64,000 nt of DNA from Phytoseiulus persimilis (GCA_037576195.1 CM075104.1:12974211-13038210), one strand, 5' to 3'. Counted from the first letter of the stretch, positions 34,801 to 48,970 are shown. A program made the numbers and translations. The notes: generated by a model from the letters alone, not told the origin.

Positions 34801-37800
34801 CCGTGCTCCATGGAGAAAAACGACCTGACATACACGAACACACGCGCGCACACGCACAGACTGATACAGACAGGTGACAGACGAAGCTTATCGAGCAAAC
34901 TTGACATAAACTACAACGCGTGAATGAATCTGAAGGGGAGCCTTCTCCTCGAAAACAAAGACAACAAAACCATCGCGGAGTGTGCTTCGGTTTCTGATTA
35001 TTTATGCGAATCAACAGCCCAACCATCACGATAATTTCATGAGTGATCGTTTATGACGAGTGCGGCAACGTACGCCACAGAGGGGTTTTCGTCCTGATCT
35101 GCGCCCGATTCAATAGATACTTTGGGACGATAGATACGATCGTTGAAAAAACTGACGATTGGTTCCCATAATGAAGACGATAATAAGGATGACAATAAGG
35201 TTCATTATACGGATTACGGTAATTTATATAGACGTTAGAAGACGACTAGACTTGTTGTCGAGTACTCGTATGTGAGTGGCGGTCAATCTCAGACTTGAAA
35301 CCATCTGCGTGAAATGCGGTGGGAGGAACACAAAAAAAAATGAGAGCAGTGAAAAATTTCTGGAATGCGATTGCTGGAGAATAATACACTGATGACTTGA
35401 ACCAACAGCCTGTCCTCACCGCAGTGTGTCTGAGAAATTCGAGTGATTGACCCTAGCATAGATTGGGCCCACTTTGACTGACTGAAGGCAGCTGATCGGT
35501 TACTGCAGGAAGCGAGATACGTTACGTTGATATCCGCCCCGGCAGAACTCTGGTCAGCGTTATTCTCCCGCGGTCTCTAAGAGTACCATTCACAATGAGC
35601 CCCCAGCTGGTTGATTGGCGGGCTGGCAAGCATACAGCGATGCATGCGAGCAGGCATGGCGAGTAGAAAACAAACTGGCATCGTAGCGGTGAAATCATAC
35701 AGCGGCGGTAGCAGCAGCGGAATGAGGAGCGATGTATGGATGTGCGGGCGAGCGAAAACTTCAACTGATCACGTAGAAACTCAGATGAAACCCGCCACCC
35801 CTATTCTGTCAAATCAGAGAGAAAAAAACAGGCGTGCATGGGATTGATCGATTGACCGAGCGAGAGAAAGATTCCCCTCTTACCAGCTGCCACTCTCTGT
35901 TTCATCAAAAAATATTCCTAATGCTGCCCGATCTCGTGTCTTGAACTCATCGGGGCCGCAGAATGTCCATGTTGACGGTGCACTTCCTACAAACGAAAGT
36001 ACCCTTCTTATCTCATCTCATTAATGCCAAACGACTCGGAGCGCCCATAGAGGGTACGACTCAGAGCCAACATGGCGGGCTTCAAAGCAGCCCCGCTCTG
36101 TCTCCGATTTTCTCTCGTTGTCGAATCAACACGTAGATCTCCTACTTCCTTTCTTCCGCCCACCCGATCGCCCCTTTCCAAACCTCGCCCGAACGTCTAG
36201 ACCTCGACCCGTATCTCCTGTCGACCATCGCCGTGTGTCTCGCCCCAGCCTCAGCCCCGGTGGGCTACAGCTCAAAGCTCAGTAGGATTCGCCTCTCCCC
36301 AAGAAGCAAACCATTCTCATGCAGGTCAACATGAGAACGATGGTTTTCGCCGTATGAACGCTTCCCCTCGATCCTGTTCGCGTAGTATCGATGCGTGATT
36401 CCGTGTGAGAACATGATTTGAGTTTCTCATACAAGAGCAATTACGAAGAGATCGACCTATTTAGCTATTCAACCACCCACCGATACACCTGATTGAATAC
36501 ATGTTAAAGAGATGTTCGTCGACTGTTCAATTAATAAGTAGAAGTTCGTCGAATCCATTATATCTGACTATATTTCTTATTCCCTCAACTTATCCCATCA
36601 TTATTGATCTTCTTCCTTGTGTAGCGTCCGATTGAGGTTGAGGCTGCCGATGATTGTGATGCAAAGACGGACACTACGATGCCAATGCCGCGCGTGTAGT
36701 CTAGGGATATGAAGAACTTGACGAACATGATAACACCGGTAACAATAAGGGCAGGAGAGTTGCTTGAATAGTTAACACGTGGTGGGGTAAGTATGATAGC
36801 AGTCATTAAAAGTATTCGAATGTATCAGGTTGGAGGATGAATTCGCCTTCGAATCTTAGCGGGATCAGCTGCGGTAACTCAGTGCCACTCTCTTACTACA
36901 GGCCTAAGCGTAGAGCTGCGAGGTTATATATTGCTAATGCTGCGACGACAACAACAGCTGTGGCAACACAAAACCAACCAAAACAGCATCCTCGTGGAAG
37001 ATGTTTCTCTCTCAGATGTGCAGAGCTCCTTTACTACCACTACTATCCCACTAACAACTACTATTACTACTACTACTACTACTACTGCATCTATTACTCT
37101 GACTGGAACTACGAGCTACTACCATTACAATTAATACTAACGCTCCCACTACTCTAACTACTATAATTACTGCTATTGCTACGACAAACTATGAACTCTC
37201 ATTTGCATCGCAAAAACCACACATTCATCCACAACTAGCAACAAAATTCTCAAAAAATCACATCAGCAACGAGAACAGTGAAAACAACAAATACAAGGGA
37301 GAACTGAAGAGGATCATGAAGATTAGGACGAATTGAATTCAGCTACCGCTCATACAACTACCACCACCCATGACACAATTGCTATCACTGCGAGTACTAC
37401 TGATAAGACGACAAATGAAGCTGATGACAGTATAACTCTACGACTATAGCTAAAGATGCAACCACGATGGCTACCCATTGAGTTCGACAAACTATCTATC
37501 TAAATATCTATGTATTTAACCATCTAGCTGAAACCACCCATCTACGCAAGAGCCCACCTACTGACGCAGAAATGAGGTGCGAATAAAGGCGAATCGAAAC
37601 ATGAACGCGTTGAGGCCAGATTTCGCAAGACGGCTAACAGCATCAAGACGCATAGCCGTGGCCTCACCATCTTCGACCTGCAGTCAATGGATGAGCAGAA
37701 ATACATGCGAGGGCTCGAATACGGCCCCCAGTCGAAGTTCGCCACAGCGTCAATCTTGCGCTAAGCCGATTTTCACCCGGAAATGCGGTCTGGGTACATC

Positions 37801-38700
37801 GGTCGTCGGCATCGACAACGATCTACTACTCCTCGACCTGAGCAAACAGGAGCTTGTTGGGGTAGTGTCGTCCCGTAGAAATCATTCTGTCGACTAACGA
37901 AAGGATTGATTCCGGTGCGGGTCGCAACAGAACAAAAAATATCGGGAGCTGGTGGTCGTATGAGAACGGTCTCATCACGGTGACGACAATGTCAATTCCA
38001 TGTGAGCCAGTACCACCGAGCAGTACAGCAACACGTATGCTATGAATCGAGAGGGAGACCCAAGAAGGGGGTTCGCGCTCGAGGCCGGGCGGCACCGATC
38101 GTGGAAGTCTTCTACTACAGTATATGTATGGTGATTCTGATGATAGCAGTTCACTGCCCGAACCACTGGAGGAATCTCACTCTCTGGTAGACGGGGTTTC
38201 GGTTCGTCTGCTGCAGACTTCGGTTGTATCCAAACAACACAGAACTATGAGGATAGGAAGGAAGAAGTTCGGTTGGGGCATTCGGGTGGGAGAGAGAATC
38301 GAATTCGAGAGATTATGATGATTCACGAGCATGTTTGCGGAGGGGAGGTGGAAATAGTTGTGGCCTCGAAGAGGGAGAAAATACAAGAAACACCCCAAGT
38401 TACAAGAGTTCCAACTGACAGAAGATAGTCGAGTCGTCCCGGCCCATCTTCATCATGTACTCCTGTGTATGCGAGAGTGTGCTAAGCGGGATATGAATGG
38501 AGAGGCCGCCCCCGCCTAAACAAGCATCATCATTATGACTATTAATGGTATAAGAAATCAATCGCGCGGTCGAACGAAGGAGAAGGTAACGGAGAGGAAG
38601 AAAATGCTGCTACAGATACAGAAATAAACCTACAGACAAACAACAATTATGATCGATAACCTGTCTAATGACTTGGATAAATAAAGCGTGTACTTCAGAA
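31831..38700 (+). other. Probable long 3' UTR and intergenic DNA
   Basis: About 6.9 kb after the G-alpha-o stop codon with no recognised gene. It contains trinucleotide runs (ACC/ACT-rich at about 31,890-31,945; ACT repeats at about 37,032-37,086), CA- and TA-rich runs (33,150-33,240), an ATCGATTG/CAATCGAT hairpin near 33,256-33,278 and generally lower GC than the gene. AATAAA hexamers at 38,623 and 38,680 are candidate polyadenylation signals. Whether the G-alpha-o transcript extends that far is unknown. Confidence 0.4.
38623..38685 (+). terminator. Candidate polyadenylation signals
   Basis: Two AATAAA hexamers at 38,623-38,628 and 38,680-38,685 at the end of the A/T-rich, gene-free stretch downstream of G-alpha-o. 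Position and hexamer are the only evidence; earlier sites are equally possible. Confidence 0.25.
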
Positions 38701-41700
38701 ATCTACCCTGAAAAACCTAAGCCGTGGGTATTTCTTTCAACTTTCGAACCTCTTACCCCCGTTCTATCTCAGCAAAGATTGGATTGTTTCTATTCAATAA
38801 TTTGTGTACGTCTATTCTCCGTTCTGAACATGATCCTATGTGAAGTGCTCATCCCACTATCGTTTTCAGCACATGAGGCAGTCGACGACGAGAGCCGATT
38901 TTCAGAAGATAAAGGAGCTGAATTTGTTAATATCTGGTTTGAGTCGCGGAATTCCACAAGCGAAAATGATCCAAGATCAGTTTTTTTTTTGCTGCGCCTA
39001 TCCAGTGAGCACTATGGAGAGAATTTTGATTCGAATCGAAACGACGAGGTGAATACCATGTAGCTGACATGTCTGGCTTCCCTATATTGCCGAGCTGCGC
39101 GAACAAAATCGACGTTGACAAAGCCTTGGGAATTTGGGAACCATTAGGGATCCGAACTCCGAACTGATTCGTGAGAAGGCGACAGGCAAGCAGACTGATC
39201 CGGCGAAGGGCTTTGTTTGTTGAGTGAAGCAAAACGAATTGGACGACGATTCCACAACGAGCGAGAGCTTGAAGGTCGTTTCAGCTTTTGTTCAGGCCAC
39301 AAGGAAATCAGGCGAAAGCTTTTTCTCGATCTTCTTCCCGATCTTCTTTCACGTCGACATCTTGGTCGACGTCCCCGTAATCGGTGGTGGTGGTTTCCCG
39401 CGTAGTTTCCCGCGATCACTACGACGCGGAAAGGCGGGCGGAACGGCGGAAGGAAAAATGACTTTGTGCTGCTTTCAATGCGAAAGCAAATATGAGAGTG
39501 AGCGGACCCACGCAGCTATCACGCAGCGGCCAGCAGTCAGTATCGTTACTGCCGCGGGAGACTGCCGAAGAGAGCATGGGGTGAGCTCTAAGAGAAGCAA
39601 GCCACCGCTTTGAATGGAGGAGAACGAGAAGGAGCAAGAGGAAGAGTCAGCTCATTCAGAGTCTCTTGGTTCCGGCTGACGCTCGGCGCTCGAGAGAAGC
39701 GGGCGATGTTGGGTCGTCTGCGCGGTTTCCAAGCCGTTCTGCGCGTGATGCGTGAATGAGAGCAAATTAATCAAGATCCTCGGACCCGATCTAAGAGATC
39801 CTTGAGATCCGCGGGTTGGTTACACGCAAGCTCTCCGGTTTATTCCCCGAACAGGAACCGACGAACGTTCTCATTTCCCAGTTCTATCATCTGAACTCGA
39901 AAATGGTAAGTACCGCCGAGAGCCTTCCGTCTTCCATTGCGGTGAAAACAGAGCGAAGAACGCACCGCGCGAATCGTATGTTCGCAAAGCTCTGAATGAA
40001 CGAATGAGAGCGTTTGCTAATTAGGATCCGTCGTCGTTCTCGTTCCCAGGCCCCTCCTTGTCGTTGTCAGTGGGACCTGTAAGAACGAAGTGAAGGGGTG
40101 AATATCCGACTGACTGTGAGCCAGATTAGATATACATGCACGACCCGTATCGCTCTGAGCGCAGGAGGAAAGCGGCGCTGAACAAATTATTTCTCCCCCG
40201 CGGACACAGCGCTTCCATGTCTGTCCGAAGTCCGTCGAACGCTTCGACTCCTTGCTTAATTGGAAGCGCCTAAAGCAAGCCGCTTCCGAAGTTCCAATGC
40301 AAGCGCACGCGCGAACCTCCACTACTGAACGATGGATTGTGCTATAGCATTCGCAGGAAGACGCCATTTCCTCATATCTCATTCGAGATTTCGAATTGGT
40401 TCAAGGCGAGTCGGCTCATCGACCAAAAGCCGCTCCTCGGTTCCAGGGCGAGCCTTATGGGTGGAACGTTGTCGTTGTCGCCGTTGTCGGCTGGATTTGA
40501 GAGCAGTTCTGCATAGTCGCATTGAATACAGAGTCTAATGACTAATTGAAGCTAACGGTTCACTTTGTCGGCGTCCGGACTTCTTGAGCAGCTGGGGAAG
40601 GGAATAGTGTACCAACTTTGAACGGAAATAGGTATTCAGTATTTGTCAAGGACTGCGAACCACAGATGTTTCACTGCGCGTTGGGAGGTGACCACCGACA
40701 TTTCGACCTCCATCGATTCAGAGTTTGAGACGAGTTCATCTCTCCCTAAAACCGATTTCGAGGTAAGAAATTGCAGTTTCGAACTTCCGCCGAATTTCGA
40801 TCGGCCAGTTAGGAGAAAACAGAACAGGCATTCATCGATTCCTCCACGCTAGTAAATTGAAATTGTCACAATTCTCTTTGGCCTGTGAACTGTCGGCTTT
40901 TGAATTTCGAGGCGAAGCTTTCGAATGTTCTCGAAGTGTTCGATGATACTGCAGCGGTCTATATGGTAATGTCCGTCGTGCATTATTCCTGACCGCATCA
41001 AGTACTATAAAGATAGCAGTTGACATGAATGAGCCTCGCTCCACCGCGGTCTGGCGTAGAAACGGTTTTCGAAGAGCTTACTGTCGACGCTCTCAGTCAA
41101 ACCTCTTGAGACGCACTCTATGACGATAATTTACTCCCATCATGTTGATTTGCTCTGAGGTATTCGTGGGGCATCCTCTTGTCCGAACCCTTTGGTCCTC
41201 TCGGAAATCAAATGGTGCCAACGAGCTCTCCGCTCATTCGCAGAGGCAACGGAGCCCACTCACCGACAAACGCGGACTGTTTGTCAGAGTCATGCACCCC
41301 TGCTCTGCGGAATTCATGAACTCGAAACGAGGTCCAGACCTGGGGGTTCTCTTAATGAGGCTTTCATTCATCCATGATTGGTGTACTTGAGTCTGCAGCA
41401 TTTGTGCTGTATACGAAACCACTGGCCAAGGGGAAGTCGAGACGGTCAAATGGTTGTACTTGCCCAGTCGAATTCCGCAGCGTTGGGGCATGCGTAGCAT
41501 TGGCGGAACTCGCACGAATTCCAGCGGAGAACAGACGCGTGGCTGGATCTGTTGCTGACCCCCACGAGTTGGGAATCTGAGATAGGCATTTCATCTCGCC
41601 ATATTCCATCCGACTGCACACTTCTGTACTGAGAAGCTTTCTCGATGGCGCTCGTCGATAGCAGTTCTCGCTCGATCATCTTGAAGGTCGATGAATAAAA

Positions 41701-42399
41701 CCTCAAGATTCAACGATGTGGAGACGCTATAGAATTTCATCACGTTTGGAGGAACGGATGGATCTGCCACGATTTGGTTCGAGTATTACTGAAATGCGAG
41801 AGAGGAAGGAAAGAAACGGCAGACTGGTCGACCCCAGCCGGCTGGTGGAAAAAAAGCTTTTCAAACTCAAGGGCCCCTCAGAGTAGAGCGTTCTCGGAGA
41901 AGCTCCCGCGAATAGACCCGACGTTGACATGATTGGAAACCAAAAACTCTTGGGAGGTCATGCGACGATGCATGGATAGAATGATGAATATGATTAATCA
42001 TGCCTTATCGCCATTAGAACTGTGCCATCAGAGTCTCATGCATCCATCAACCTGAATGGATATATGGGAGGTATGAAATGACAAATGCCCGAACTCCCAA
42101 GCTCGAATGATGAGCCAAACTTGCTTATAGGAGTCTGACATGCGAATAACCAGTTTGCTTGAAGAATTCCGAGGAGAGCCTTCTGGTTCTTCCTGAGCTC
42201 CACGCTGCCAGTTATCACAGTAACTCAACTAGACTTCCGACTGAGCTGATTTGCCCCTCGTAGTCTCTCATTCGTTCAACGGGAGAGTTTCTGAGGTGAC
42301 GTCTCGTGCTACCATGTCGAACTCAAAAATCTCCACCAAAGTGACCCCCCGGTAAAGGGCGAGGGAGTTCGAAGAAGGGACTTTTCACGCAACGCCGCA
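38701..42399. other. No recognised gene
   Basis: About 3.7 kb with short, unrecognised open frames on both strands. The longest (about 130 codons at 38.7-39.1 and 39.2-39.6 kb) have no domain I know and no matching splice sites that I can defend. Confidence 0.4.
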
Positions 42400-43993
42400 T
42401 GGTCTTCTCTGTAGTACCTGCAATGTTGAGGTCGATTTTCGCAGAAACATAGCTGCTTGAGACATCTGGATACCGCTACGCGCAAGAAAGCGCTGGAAGA
42501 CCTCGACAGTGCAAACGCCAGGAAATCCAAGGTGAGCGACAGGCTACTCCAAGACGGAATCGCGGACAAAGAACGAGAAAGACAATCGACACTTCTGTCC
42601 TTGGTTGACGCTTTCACGGGTGCTTAAATCCATTTTGATGCTCTCGACGATACACGCTTGGGGATCTCCGTGCAAGCTCATTTGAAAACTCCGATCCCTT
42701 CGGCTGGTCAGCTGAGGCCGTATTATCTTCCGAAAGCATTCGATGTCCACCTGAGAAGCTTAGAGGATCCCTTGGCAGAACGATTCCCCTTTGCAATCGT
42801 TTTAGATGAGACGACAGATGCGGAGGATCGCTACGTCCTCAATATTCTTGCTGTCCCTTTTGCAAAGATAATGAGGTGCAGCTCAAAACTGTGAGCGAAG
42901 CTGCTCGGGATGTCTTTTCCAAGTACAACATCTCTCCATTGAAAGTAAGCGCTTTCGTGACAGAGAATGCCGCGTGCATGTGTAGAGCACGAAACAGTTA
43001 ACTGGAGGCTTTTTGGATGAGCGCCGCCCACGACACTTGCACCGCGCATCTTTCGAATCTGGTTTGTGAGGTATGGATGTCATCCTGCCCAGAGGTGAAC
43101 GACTTAGTTTGTGGGAAGAAGAGAGCATTCACGGCGTGAATAGCTCGGAAAGCACGATTCGGACTACTGATGGAGGAGAGAGGCAAACCTAACTATCTCC
43201 CAACCAACCCAGTTGTTACCAGATGGAATAGCTGGTCCAAGCCCGCGCTTTTCCACGCTGACCGGTTGGGAGAGAATTCTGAGTTTTTCCACTGTGAGGC
43301 TCGGAGCAGTTCAAGTCTCAATACGGCGGAAATCGTCAGTTTGTGTCAATCCCGCGATATTGATGTTCAACTGGACCAGCTCAAAAGATAAGCTCCCCAT
43401 CCTGAAGGCTACATTAACCAAGTATGAAGGCAATGATCTGAGAGCACATTCAGTCATCGAAGATCTGGAGCTGCTCGCCCAGTGGTTCGAATTATCATCA
43501 GAACACGATGAGAACCTGGCACAAACGAATGCCGCCCAACGGAATTCGTCGGGAAAACTGAGAAGAGACATCGCCGGCGACGAGAGTCATCGATCCCCAC
43601 AACCGGCAGCCAACTTCTTCCGAGCTGTCCGCATTTTCAGTCCGTCACAAGCTTCGATAATGAGAATGTCGACAGATTTCATTTTCGAAAACATCACCTG
43701 GTTAGAGGTCGATACTCAGGCAACAGCAGAGCTGAAAGTTTATCCATCAGATATTGCTCTGCTGGGAACTCCATCAGCCAGCCAGTATCACCGCATTCTG
43801 GACGCACGCGTCCACAGGGTTTCCAAAGATCTCGGGAATTGCTCTGAGTTGTTTGAGCATTCCAGTGAGTAGCGTCGTTGCTGAGAGATCTCCCAGCCAG
43901 TACTCGAGTGTCCTACGCGACGATCGCCGGTCGATCGAGGCGGGTCACCTCTCTACGTATAATCTACTCTATCATAATTCCGGCCTGATTTGA
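42400..43993 (+). pseudogene. hAT-superfamily transposase pseudogene with BED-finger remnant
   Basis: A cut-and-paste transposase, now broken by frameshifts and stops. In order on the plus strand: a BED-finger remnant (CNVEV near 42,420, then HLDTATRKKALEDL near 42,457-42,500); FAIVLDETTDAEDRYVLNI near 42,790-42,850, typical of the start of the hAT catalytic core; a frameshift near 42,890; SAFVTENAACM then CTAHLSNLVCEV (42,950-43,075); PVVTRWNSW (about 43,210); another frameshift near 43,390; an unbroken helical stretch to 43,870; and the C-terminal dimerisation motif PVSSVVAERSPSQYSSVLRD to NLLYHNSGL, ending at a TGA at 43,991. The domain order is complete for hAT. At least three frame changes and internal stops make it non-functional. 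I found no clear terminal inverted repeats or 8-bp target duplication. Confidence 0.85.
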
Positions 43994-44012
43994 ACGAATT
44001 TTCAGATGCTCA

Positions 44013-44018
44013 AATAAA
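44013..44018 (+). terminator. AATAAA after the hAT pseudogene
   Basis: A hexamer 20 bp downstream of the transposase stop codon, the position expected for the element's own polyadenylation signal. Confidence 0.4.
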
Positions 44019-47000
44019 TTCCATCGCATCACCTACGGACCTCTAAGAAACCCGTTTTCTATTCAACCTCCAATATCATCGTGCCGGTTCCGCCACCCCC
44101 AGTAGCCGAATATTTCAGCATCGCGGCTCCTCTGCTCGTTCCTGTAGGTTACAAGACGGAAGCCCTGACGCATAGCAGGACTCACGGAGCCTTGAATCTC
44201 GACCTTGAATTTCCCCGCGCCAAACTTCCAGCCATATCCATGGGTGCCGGGGCAATCCTACAACTACGAGCTAGTGATGCTCACTGAGGATCAGGAGGAT
44301 TGGTTAAGGGAATAGAAGAGAGCGGTGATAGTCCGGTGTGGCTCGCTACTGGAGGTCCGGGACTGTTCGGGCACACGGTGGCCTTAATGCGACCGACTTC
44401 TGGAGCGGAGAAATAACAGGAGAGGTTTGGGATCACTGTGGAACCGTTGAAACTGTACTTCGACCTTCGTGCATGGATACCACCGGACGAGTGTGAGTTT
44501 CACAAACACGGATTCCGAGACATTTGTGACTTCGCCGCCCGTCTTGGACCCGAGGATCGCAATGCCGATAGACAGTTCCATCTGGTGTTCACAAGCTTGA
44601 TAGCTTCATTGAGACCAGAGCCCAGTGCAACAGCTGTTTCTCGACACGTTGGCGTTCCTTCAGCTCGTGTTGCGACGCCAGTCTGCCACGATGAGCCGTC
44701 AGGCGTAAAGGTTCGGCGATACTATTGAAACGTTGGGGTGTACCCTTGAGAAGCTCCCTCCGGCTTGAGAAATGCCAACGGTGACAACGGATTCGGGCCT
44801 CAGTTACTGAGCTGACTCCAAAGTCATAAAGTTGCGATCTTCGAAGAGGGAAAATAGCGGGACGAGATCGCAAGGTGAGATTTCATTGTAATGGGACACG
44901 GCGTACAAAGCCAAGAATGCTTCCGATGCTCGCAAGGAATCTTTCCCGTTCTTCATCTGTCCTGCGAGGAGTGGAATCTCGGAGTCCAAATAAATCGAGC
45001 GGACCGTTCGGGTCAACATCGGGAACGGAGGAAACTTTTTCCCGAAAGGAGAGGAGATGTTCGCTCAACGTGAATCATCATGCATCGATACGTGTACACG
45101 GGAGCATAGCTCTTCCTGATAGGCTTTTAAGAACAGGTGGCCAACGGCAGCTTCCCCTTAATCGTACTCAAACTTCGGGAGGCAATGTCTCGGCTTTCTG
45201 TGGACCCATTTCCAAGAGCCCTCGTGGAATATTTTCTTGAGGGCTCCTGATATTTCATTGATGGGTCAGAGTCTGAGAACGCCGCCACTGGGCGACATGG
45301 CTCAGAACAAGAAACCTTAGTCATCATATTACTTCTTCCACACGAATGCACCGTTTGCAAGGGCTCGATACGCCGGAACTTGGTGATTCGAGCTCCTGGA
45401 AACGCTCAAACTCACCGTCGTTCAAATCCACAGGTTCGGACTGTCAACTCAAACTCCCGGGTGTTCAAAGGTGTGATTGCAGTTTCCTCCTCAACAACAT
45501 ATGCAAAAATCAATTGTCTTGTTCCGACCCGGAGCAGTTTCGAGGGAAGCACGGACTCAGTATTCGGCACTTTCGAGATGACTCGGAAGATTGCTCGAAT
45601 CTGCTGGACACATCGATCGCAGAATTCAACCAACCATTTTTCCTGCACTTCTTGGGAACTGCTGACTTCTTGTCTCGAGTTCAGCTTCGGAACGCACAAA
45701 GGTCTCCAAGAATCCGCTCTCTGGAAGCTGGGACGACTTCCCTATCGCTCGAGCATGCCAAAACCCTGAGGGAAACAGGGCCGCGGTCCATTGATCAATC
45801 CATGGAGAACCCCGAGCTAGGGAACGGGCGACCGAACCAAGAGCCGCGGCGTATGATCTTGAAAGCCCCTGCTCTGAGCAATCACATGGGGCGGGGGCGG
45901 ATCAACGCCAGGCGAAAATCGTGAGGATCAAGAAGACACATCTCATCCAAGGCACGTTTCGGTTTTTTCTCACTTTCAGACATTTAGGCTGCCAGCAAAA
46001 CATTAATGCAGTCCCACATTATCATATCCTGTAATATTATACCATATCGGTATGAATGAAAGGAAAAACAATAATTTCTCTCATCATGCAGACTATGAAC
46101 GGCCCCAGCGTACGTGCTTCAGGGTGTTGAAAATCTCATCCGTGTGCCAACGGTACCGTAGGCTTCCAACAGAAGGCTCCACAATGACGGTCTGTTGGCT
46201 TGTACCCAGAGGTCGTCCATGCAAAATTCCTCGAGCTTCAGATGAAGTCGAACGAGCGGTTAACGAGAACGGCTGGGGCGCGATTTTCAATCGTGGGCTG
46301 CTGGGATGCCAACATTTTTGGAATATCACCATGATTTCACAAGGGACTTCGAACGCAAGATCAAATAGCGTTTTCTCAAACCTCCCTCCGGCTTCCATGG
46401 TAGGCCCGCGCACACCGTGCTTGAGGTGAGATCACAAACGGTATGCCGTCAGAATCGAACGCATCGTGCCGGTCTCACCCTCCGTTCGAGACAGCGACAA
46501 CATGGCGACCTGATCCTCTATTTTTTGCGGAGATTGTGCGGACCACTCGGCGAACTCTTCGCTCGGGCCAACCATACGCTAACCAAATGCATTCAAGTTA
46601 GAAGTAGGAGATCTGGATTCGCAAGATGTTTCTCTCCAAGCCAGTCTATCCAGCATGTCAGTTGGAGACTTCTTTCCTGACAGTTTTGCTCCGTTTTTTT
46701 TTGGGAATTTCTCAACCAGGCAGGCAAGCCCCCTTCAAGGCGAGCGGGAGCGATTGAGGTTTTCTTGAGAGTGCGGACGGAATTTCGAGCCGGGCGGGCT
46801 GAACCATGTTAACTCGGAGCGAGGAATCCCGCAATAACTCAGAATTGTTGAAGAACTGTTGTGTACATTACGCGCGTGAATATCTTGGACTGGATTCGGT
46901 TGGGTTCCGCTCGTTGCGGAAGCTCCAGAGTCCTTGATCGAAACAGTCAGCAGTTGGGAATGTTGGAGCGCCAGTGCTTCCCATCATCTCCTAAACAGTT

Positions 47001-48254
47001 CATTATACCAACGTAAGTTTCCGTGGTCTGCTGAATCATTTCCGGCAATGCTGCGCAGATGAGTGATCATATTCATGCTTCGTGATATGTTTTCCATGAA
47101 ATTTCCGTTCGTGTCATTCCCTATACGGTTATATACTGAATAAATATTCTATGAAGCGTTGAGGTCCGAACGGGGTTGTGACATCCTCGTACCCGAGGTG
47201 TGTCTTGCCATACCCTAATTTGTCGCGGCATGAATAATACGAGGCTGGGTCCTCTACCGAAGAGAAGCCAGGACAATCGTCCACGAGCTTGCGATTTAAT
47301 CATACTCCCAGTTGTTTTTTGCGTTGATCTCAGACACATTTATTGAATTGGAACATTTTTCACGGCAATAAACACGTTCCAGATCATGCTCGTTCCCAAG
47401 AGACGATCAAGTCGGCATGCAGCGCTTCGTTCGCGTTCAAAGACTTCTTCGGAGGAACAGGCGGGCGCTCGCAGCATCTCGTTTGAGAAGTTTGTTGAGC
47501 ACAAAGAGGTGAAAGTAGATTTCTTTTCGTACCGAGTAATCCCACTTTGATGGGAATCCATCTGAGCCGACATTCGTATGAATATTCCCTTAACTTGCTC
47601 ATCAATGCGAAATGCTCGCTGAGCGGATCAACGGATAATGCATATAGATTCGAGCCCCTTGATTCAGGATGCTCTCACCCTCATCTGAGAATTAGACATC
47701 CTTTCCGGATGTCTCGGATGATTCGAGCGTCCCGATAAACAACGGACGACGGCTCTGGACATCGAAAATAACTCGCCGGATAGCGAGGAGCGAGGAGCGT
47801 TATTCACGAATGACTATCACCACTTCCCCACTAAACCGCTCTCCGCGACCCTATATAGTCACGGGACGATTCTCTACAGGTAGGAACGTGGACCTTATTT
47901 TTTGAATCAGGAATTCTCCCCAACGATACTCTGATTCGCAAGCTCGCGATCTCTCTTGATTCGTACCTCGACCCGTTCAGCCCATTCCATGAAACGTGAC
48001 ATATCTTCTGGAGCAGTGTTCCCCAACCTTCACGCGCTCACCGAGCTCCAACCAGCATGCCGTTGCCCTCGTGGTGGTAAGCCGACTAGAGACGTCCGGC
48101 TTGCTGGGAAGAGGCGCCGTGGGACTCAGGTGGTTTCGAACTGAGGATTGAGTAGCGTTTTGGATTCTCCAACTGAAGAGCTCAGACTCGAAACGTCGTA
48201 ATTCCGAATTTCTAACAGAGGAGTTTCCAGTCGGGAACTCATCGAACTAATTTT
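44019..48254. other. No recognised gene
   Basis: About 4.2 kb of short open frames without recognisable domains; the longest (192 codons at 45,346-45,924) overlaps others in different frames and resembles nothing I know. Some of it could be old transposon sequence eroded past recognition. Confidence 0.4.
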
Positions 48255-48281
48255 CGACAACTTTATTCTGCGCTTTTCTTG
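48255..48281 (+). repeat. Left arm of 27-bp inverted repeat flanking the LINE
   Basis: The 27 bases starting CGACAACTTTATTCTGCG match the reverse complement of 49,097-49,123 at 26 of 27 positions. The arm ends three bases before the LINE open frame starts. Confidence 0.8.
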
Positions 48282-48283
48282 GA

Positions 48284-48970
48284 ATGGAGGAAAGATGGTC
48301 ACCCTTCGAGGCACGCGAAACGAAAGCAAAACTCATGTACTCTGCCAGAATAAGCGAAATGAATGGAGCCAGGTGGCCAAAAGCGATCCATACCATGCTG
48401 GAGATCACAAGGACGGAAACCTCATTGAAGATAAGGATTAACCAAGTCAAGAAACGATTCAAATGCCAGGAATTGAAAGAACTATCAACCAGCGAGGCAA
48501 GGGTGGGTCTCAGAAGCTACAAGAAATATGTGGAAGAGACGCTGAACAACAAGCTGGATAAGGAATGGCGAAAGGGTATGTCGGGAAAGAGAACGCTTGA
48601 CCGATATCGCAATTTCAAAAAAGCTAGAGGAAATATCGAACGCATATATGATAACAATAGAGGCAGTCGACTCCTCGCGAATGCCAGAGCGGGATGTCTA
48701 CAGACTAGGAAATACAGGTTAAGATACATAGACATCGAAGCGATCTGCCAACGGTGCGGAAGGGAGGACGAAACTATGGAACATGTGTTTCTTGAATGCG
48801 AAGAAATCCCAGATGCTGAGTGTACAATACAGAAAAGAGTAGGACTACACGAAGAGAGCACGCCAAGAATGATATCCGACACCAAGAGAACACTTGAGAA
48901 GTGGGAACGGAAAAACGACCCAGACCGTACGCCCGAGAAAAAAATAATAACCGCACCGTCGACCAGCTGA
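48284..48970 (+). pseudogene. LINE ORF2 C-terminal fragment with CCHC-like motif, 228 codons
   Basis: An open frame from an ATG at 48,284 to TGA at 48,970, although this ATG is probably just where the truncated copy begins. The signature is ICQRCGREDETMEHVFLEC, a C-x2-C-x8-H-x4-C motif that closes ORF2 in many non-LTR elements. Before it, the stretch around NRGSRLLANARAGCLQTRKY recalls the block before this motif in LINEs of ticks and mites. Upstream residues are Lys/Arg-rich. There are no stops over 228 codons, so the copy is fairly young. The clade is not assigned, because the reverse transcriptase is missing. Confidence 0.8.

Noticed and set aside
36585-36806. Minus-strand frame with hydrophobic stretches (PALIVTGVIMFVKFFISL)
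   Set aside because: Looks a little like a membrane-protein exon, but I see no matching splice sites or neighbouring exons and cannot name a family.
45346-45924. 192-codon frame, considered as retrotransposon polyprotein
   Set aside because: I tested for BEL/Pao and Gypsy motifs on both strands and found none that continue beyond a few residues.
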